A program made the translations under genes and the position numbers. Below are positions 62,065 through 64,000 of a stretch of DNA of 64,000 nucleotides, piece by piece. The DNA is from Bacteroides stercoris ATCC 43183 (GTDB lineage Bacteria; Bacteroidota; Bacteroidia; Bacteroidales; Bacteroidaceae). Location: positions 2,790,001-2,854,000 of the forward strand of contig NZ_CP102262.1 of NCBI RefSeq assembly GCF_025147325.1, given 5' to 3'. Positions within the stretch are counted from its first letter, which is position 1. Each line of letters starts with the position of its first letter. The notes below the pieces were generated by a model. That model saw nothing but the letters and a program-made list of their open reading frames with translations. It searched no databases and had not been told where the DNA came from.

Positions 62065-62658
62065 ATGAAACTGATAACAATTACCCAGCCTGCATTCTTT
62101 GAGGGAGAAGCCGAAGCAATCACTTCCCTGTTCGATGCAGGACTTGAGATACTGCATCTCCGGAAACCCAGCGCTTCTTATGAAGACATGGAACAATTAT
62201 TGAACCGGCTTCCGCCTGAATATCTGAAACGCATCGTCACACACGAGCATTTCCAACTGGCGTCTTTCCGAAATTTGAAAGGCATTCATCTGAACGGACG
62301 CAACCCGACAGCACCGGCAGGCTTCACCGGACACATCAGCCGTTCCTGCCATTCGCTGGAAGAAGTCGCCAAATACAAAGCAACATGCGATTACGTATTT
62401 CTCAGTCCCATATACGACAGCATTTCCAAAGAAGGATATTCCTCTGCCTATACTACCGGCAGCTTGCAAAAGGCGCGGCAGGCGGGCATTATAGACGCTA
62501 AAGTAATGGCATTGGGCGGAGTTACGGCAGCTCATTTCCCTGAAATCAGCTCATTGGGCTTCGGCGGTGCGGTCCTTTTGGGAGATATATGGAAACGGAC
62601 GGGAACGGATTTTATCGGGCATTTCAAGGAATTGCTCCGTGCGGCGTCTTTATTTTAA
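62065..62658 (+). CDS. Second ThiE/TenI-like thiamine phosphate synthase homologue
   Basis: This 197-residue TIM-barrel protein is of the ThiE/TenI type (KLITITQPAFFEGEAEAITSLFDAGLEILHLRKPSASYEDMEQLLNRL, THEHFQLASFRNLKGIHLN, YVFLSPIYDSISKEGYSSAYT, ALGGV). Compared with thiE at 56941 it lacks the TTTKQK-type pyrophosphate loop and the VHLGKND stretch reads IHLNGRNP. It is more likely a TenI-like thiazole tautomerase than a true synthase, but Bacteroides annotations usually call it thiamine phosphate synthase. It lies 15 bases after thiF; thiD starts 20 bases after it. Confidence 0.82.
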   Translation: MKLITITQPAFFEGEAEAITSLFDAGLEILHLRKPSASYEDMEQLLNRLPPEYLKRIVTHEHFQLASFRNLKGIHLNGRNPTAPAGFTGHISRSCHSLEEVAKYKATCDYVFLSPIYDSISKEGYSSAYTTGSLQKARQAGIIDAKVMALGGVTAAHFPEISSLGFGGAVLLGDIWKRTGTDFIGHFKELLRAASLF

Positions 62659-62678
62659 CCAACAAACATTTTATTATC

Positions 62679-63581
62679 ATGTCGACTATTCCGGTCATTC
62701 TCACCATTGCCGGCTCCGACTGCTCCGGCGGTGCAGGCATACAAGCGGATATTAAAACGATTTCCGCACTCAAAGGATATGCTGCCTCTGTCATTACTGC
62801 CGTTACGGCACAAAACACAATGGGGGTTCAGGCTGTATGCCCTATCCCACCGGACATTGTCCGTGCGCAGATAACATCCGTCATGGATGATTTGCAGCCT
62901 GCCGCTATCAAGATAGGAATGGTGCACAATGCCGCTATCGTGCACACCATAGCGGAGTGTTTGCAAAATATCCGATCTAGTTTTGTCGTTTATGACCCCG
63001 TTATGGTATCCACCAGCGGACGAAAGCTAATGACGGAAGATACCGTGCGCACCATTCAAGAGGAGCTGTTTCCTCTCTGTTCCCTGATAACCCCCAATTT
63101 GGGCGAAGTATCCCTGCTCCTTTCAAATCCCGTTACGGATATAGAGGAGATGAAACTGGCTGCCTGTGAATTAGCGAACCGTTATCACTGCGCCGTACTG
63201 GTAAAGGGCGGTCACTTATCCGGCAATACAATGTGCGATGTATTGCACAACAACGGCCGTTTCAGCCTGTTCGAACAGCAAAAAATAGAGAGCCGCAACC
63301 TTCACGGTACGGGATGCACGCTTTCTTCCGCCATCGCTGCCTTTGCCGCCCGCGGCAAGGGACTTGAAGAAGCTGTCCGTCAAGCCAAAGTTTATATAAG
63401 CAAAGCAATTTATCATGGTAAAGACCTGCATATAGGACATGGAAACGGACCTTTGTGCCATTTCTTTTCCGGGGAAATTAATTTTGTTCCCTTAAATTCC
63501 ACCGAAGAAGTTATCAGAAAATTCCCCCACAAACAACAAGCGGAATATAGAGAGGAAAACTTTCAAGGAGAAACTTCATAA
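62679..63581 (+). CDS. thiD: Hydroxymethylpyrimidine (phosphate) kinase
   Basis: This 300-residue ribokinase-like enzyme phosphorylates hydroxymethylpyrimidine and its monophosphate. STIPVILTIAGSDCSGGAGIQADIKTISALKGYAASVITAVTAQNT is the family N-terminus, VYDPVMVSTSG the middle motif and NLHGTGCTLSSAIAAFAARG the C-terminal anion hole. The frame extends upstream to 62589 inside the previous gene, but the conserved start is at 62679. About 35 residues at the C-terminus are poorly conserved and charged. It ends the thiamine operon; no clear terminator follows. Confidence 0.95.
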   Translation: MSTIPVILTIAGSDCSGGAGIQADIKTISALKGYAASVITAVTAQNTMGVQAVCPIPPDIVRAQITSVMDDLQPAAIKIGMVHNAAIVHTIAECLQNIRSSFVVYDPVMVSTSGRKLMTEDTVRTIQEELFPLCSLITPNLGEVSLLLSNPVTDIEEMKLAACELANRYHCAVLVKGGHLSGNTMCDVLHNNGRFSLFEQQKIESRNLHGTGCTLSSAIAAFAARGKGLEEAVRQAKVYISKAIYHGKDLHIGHGNGPLCHFFSGEINFVPLNSTEEVIRKFPHKQQAEYREENFQGETS

Positions 63582-63621
63582 TTAAAGCCCGAAATACTTG
63601 ACAAAGGGTATCTTGATTTCG

Positions 63622-63629
63622 TATATTTG
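63622..63629 (+). promoter_or_regulatory. -7 box of the DUF4248 gene
   Basis: TATATTTG matches TAnnTTTG, 40 bases before the start codon at 63670. Confidence 0.5.
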
Positions 63630-63669
63630 CATATCGGACAATTGATAACATTAACCTAAAACTTAGCAA

Positions 63670-63894
63670 ATGGCAAAATCTACTTCTTCCTTTTCTGAAT
63701 TGGCGCAAATGTATTTCCCCGGTTGCGCTACTCCCAAAAATGCAGTGCGATGTCTGCAACGCAGCATCAAAAGATGTACAAAATTGGCAACATTGTTGGC
63801 AGAAACCGGCTATCTTCCTTACAATCACCGCTGGCTTTCGCCGAAGCAGCAAATGCTTATATTCGAGAATTTGGGTGACCCATACCCCGATTAA
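63670..63894 (+). CDS. DUF4248 small protein
   Basis: This 74-residue protein (SFSELAQMYFPGCATPKNAVRCLQRSIKRCTKLATLLAETGYLPYNHRWLSPKQQMLIFENLGDP) fits the DUF4248 family of Bacteroidales. It looks like a small helical, possibly DNA-binding protein with helix-turn-helix-like spacing and several basic residues. In Bacteroides genomes such genes often stand near HU-like, VapE/DUF3987 and amidase genes, which would lie beyond the window edge; that neighbourhood cannot be checked here. It has its own promoter and terminator. Confidence 0.78.
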   Translation: MAKSTSSFSELAQMYFPGCATPKNAVRCLQRSIKRCTKLATLLAETGYLPYNHRWLSPKQQMLIFENLGDPYPD

Positions 63895-63911
63895 GCTCCT
63901 AAAACGACATA

Positions 63912-63950
63912 AAAAAACGGCATTTCACACAGTGATTTGCCGTTTTTTTT
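63912..63950 (+). terminator. Terminator after the DUF4248 gene
   Basis: AAACGGCA (63915-63922) pairs with TGCCGTTT (63938-63945) around a 15-base loop, followed by a run of T; the A-run on the other side makes it possibly bidirectional. Nothing is visible from there to the window end. Confidence 0.85.
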
Positions 63951-64000
63951 GTACTTATATTTCCATAATCTCATTTATAGTCTTAAAACGCCTATTAATA

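Overview
The window is a piece of a Bacteroides-type chromosome (order Bacteroidales). The evidence is gene content (TamL, DUF4296, DUF4738, DUF6078 and DUF4248 proteins, NUDIX-type sugar regulator next to xylBAE, long type IleS), A/T-rich ribosome-binding regions without a strong Shine-Dalgarno, and many -7 boxes of the form TAnnTTTG, several with TTTG about 19 bases upstream, which is the Bacteroides primary-sigma consensus. I cannot name the species from sequence alone.

Layout. 1-1043: the end of an ISL3-like (ISAon1-type) insertion sequence. 1371-10662: core genes trmN6, lon, tgt, an LptF/G permease, a CxxC-less thioredoxin-fold lipoprotein-like protein, serB and a DEAD-box helicase. 10677-14835 (minus): DUF4738 lipoprotein, UDP-glucose dehydrogenase, RmlC and a Wzi-like barrel, a small envelope/capsule cluster. 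15029-17839: HU/SPOR membrane protein, zinc-ribbon FHA protein, membrane protein, DUF6078 protein. 18002-22244: hexuronate genes uxaB and uxaC around a LacI-type regulator. 22362-25754: HAD phosphatase, POT transporter, metallo-beta-lactamase-fold hydrolase, tRNA-Lys(CTT).

25872-32878 is an accessory block beside the tRNA: a complete IS copy, a DUF1266 gene cut by that IS, an intact DUF1266 paralogue, a SUFU-rhomboid-PsbP-like fusion protein, a MORN-type secreted protein broken by one stop codon, and a flavodoxin-fold oxidoreductase. 32976-42684 holds envelope genes (phosphoethanolamine transferase, Omp85-type barrels, TamL, lspA) with an rRNA methyltransferase. 42718-49248: ileS, a GNAT-nitrilase fusion and a nucleotide pyrophosphatase-like enzyme. 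49496-54994 (minus): a xylose operon, NUDIX regulator-xylB-xylA-xylE. 55381-56274: fabD. 56584-63581: a thiamine operon led by a TPP riboswitch (thiS-thiE-thiG-thiC-thiH-thiF-tenI/thiE2-thiD). A DUF4248 gene ends the window.

The most unusual signals are non-coding: two arrays with an exact 22-base period built of covarying 15-base palindromes (17222-17397 and 49292-49401), two copies of a MITE-like hairpin element, a 14-base-period fold-back repeat inside the xyl operon, and evidence that both IS copies need a +1 frame change to make full transposase. Three zinc-protein families (Tgt, DksA-like, ThiF) appear here without their usual cysteine ligands.
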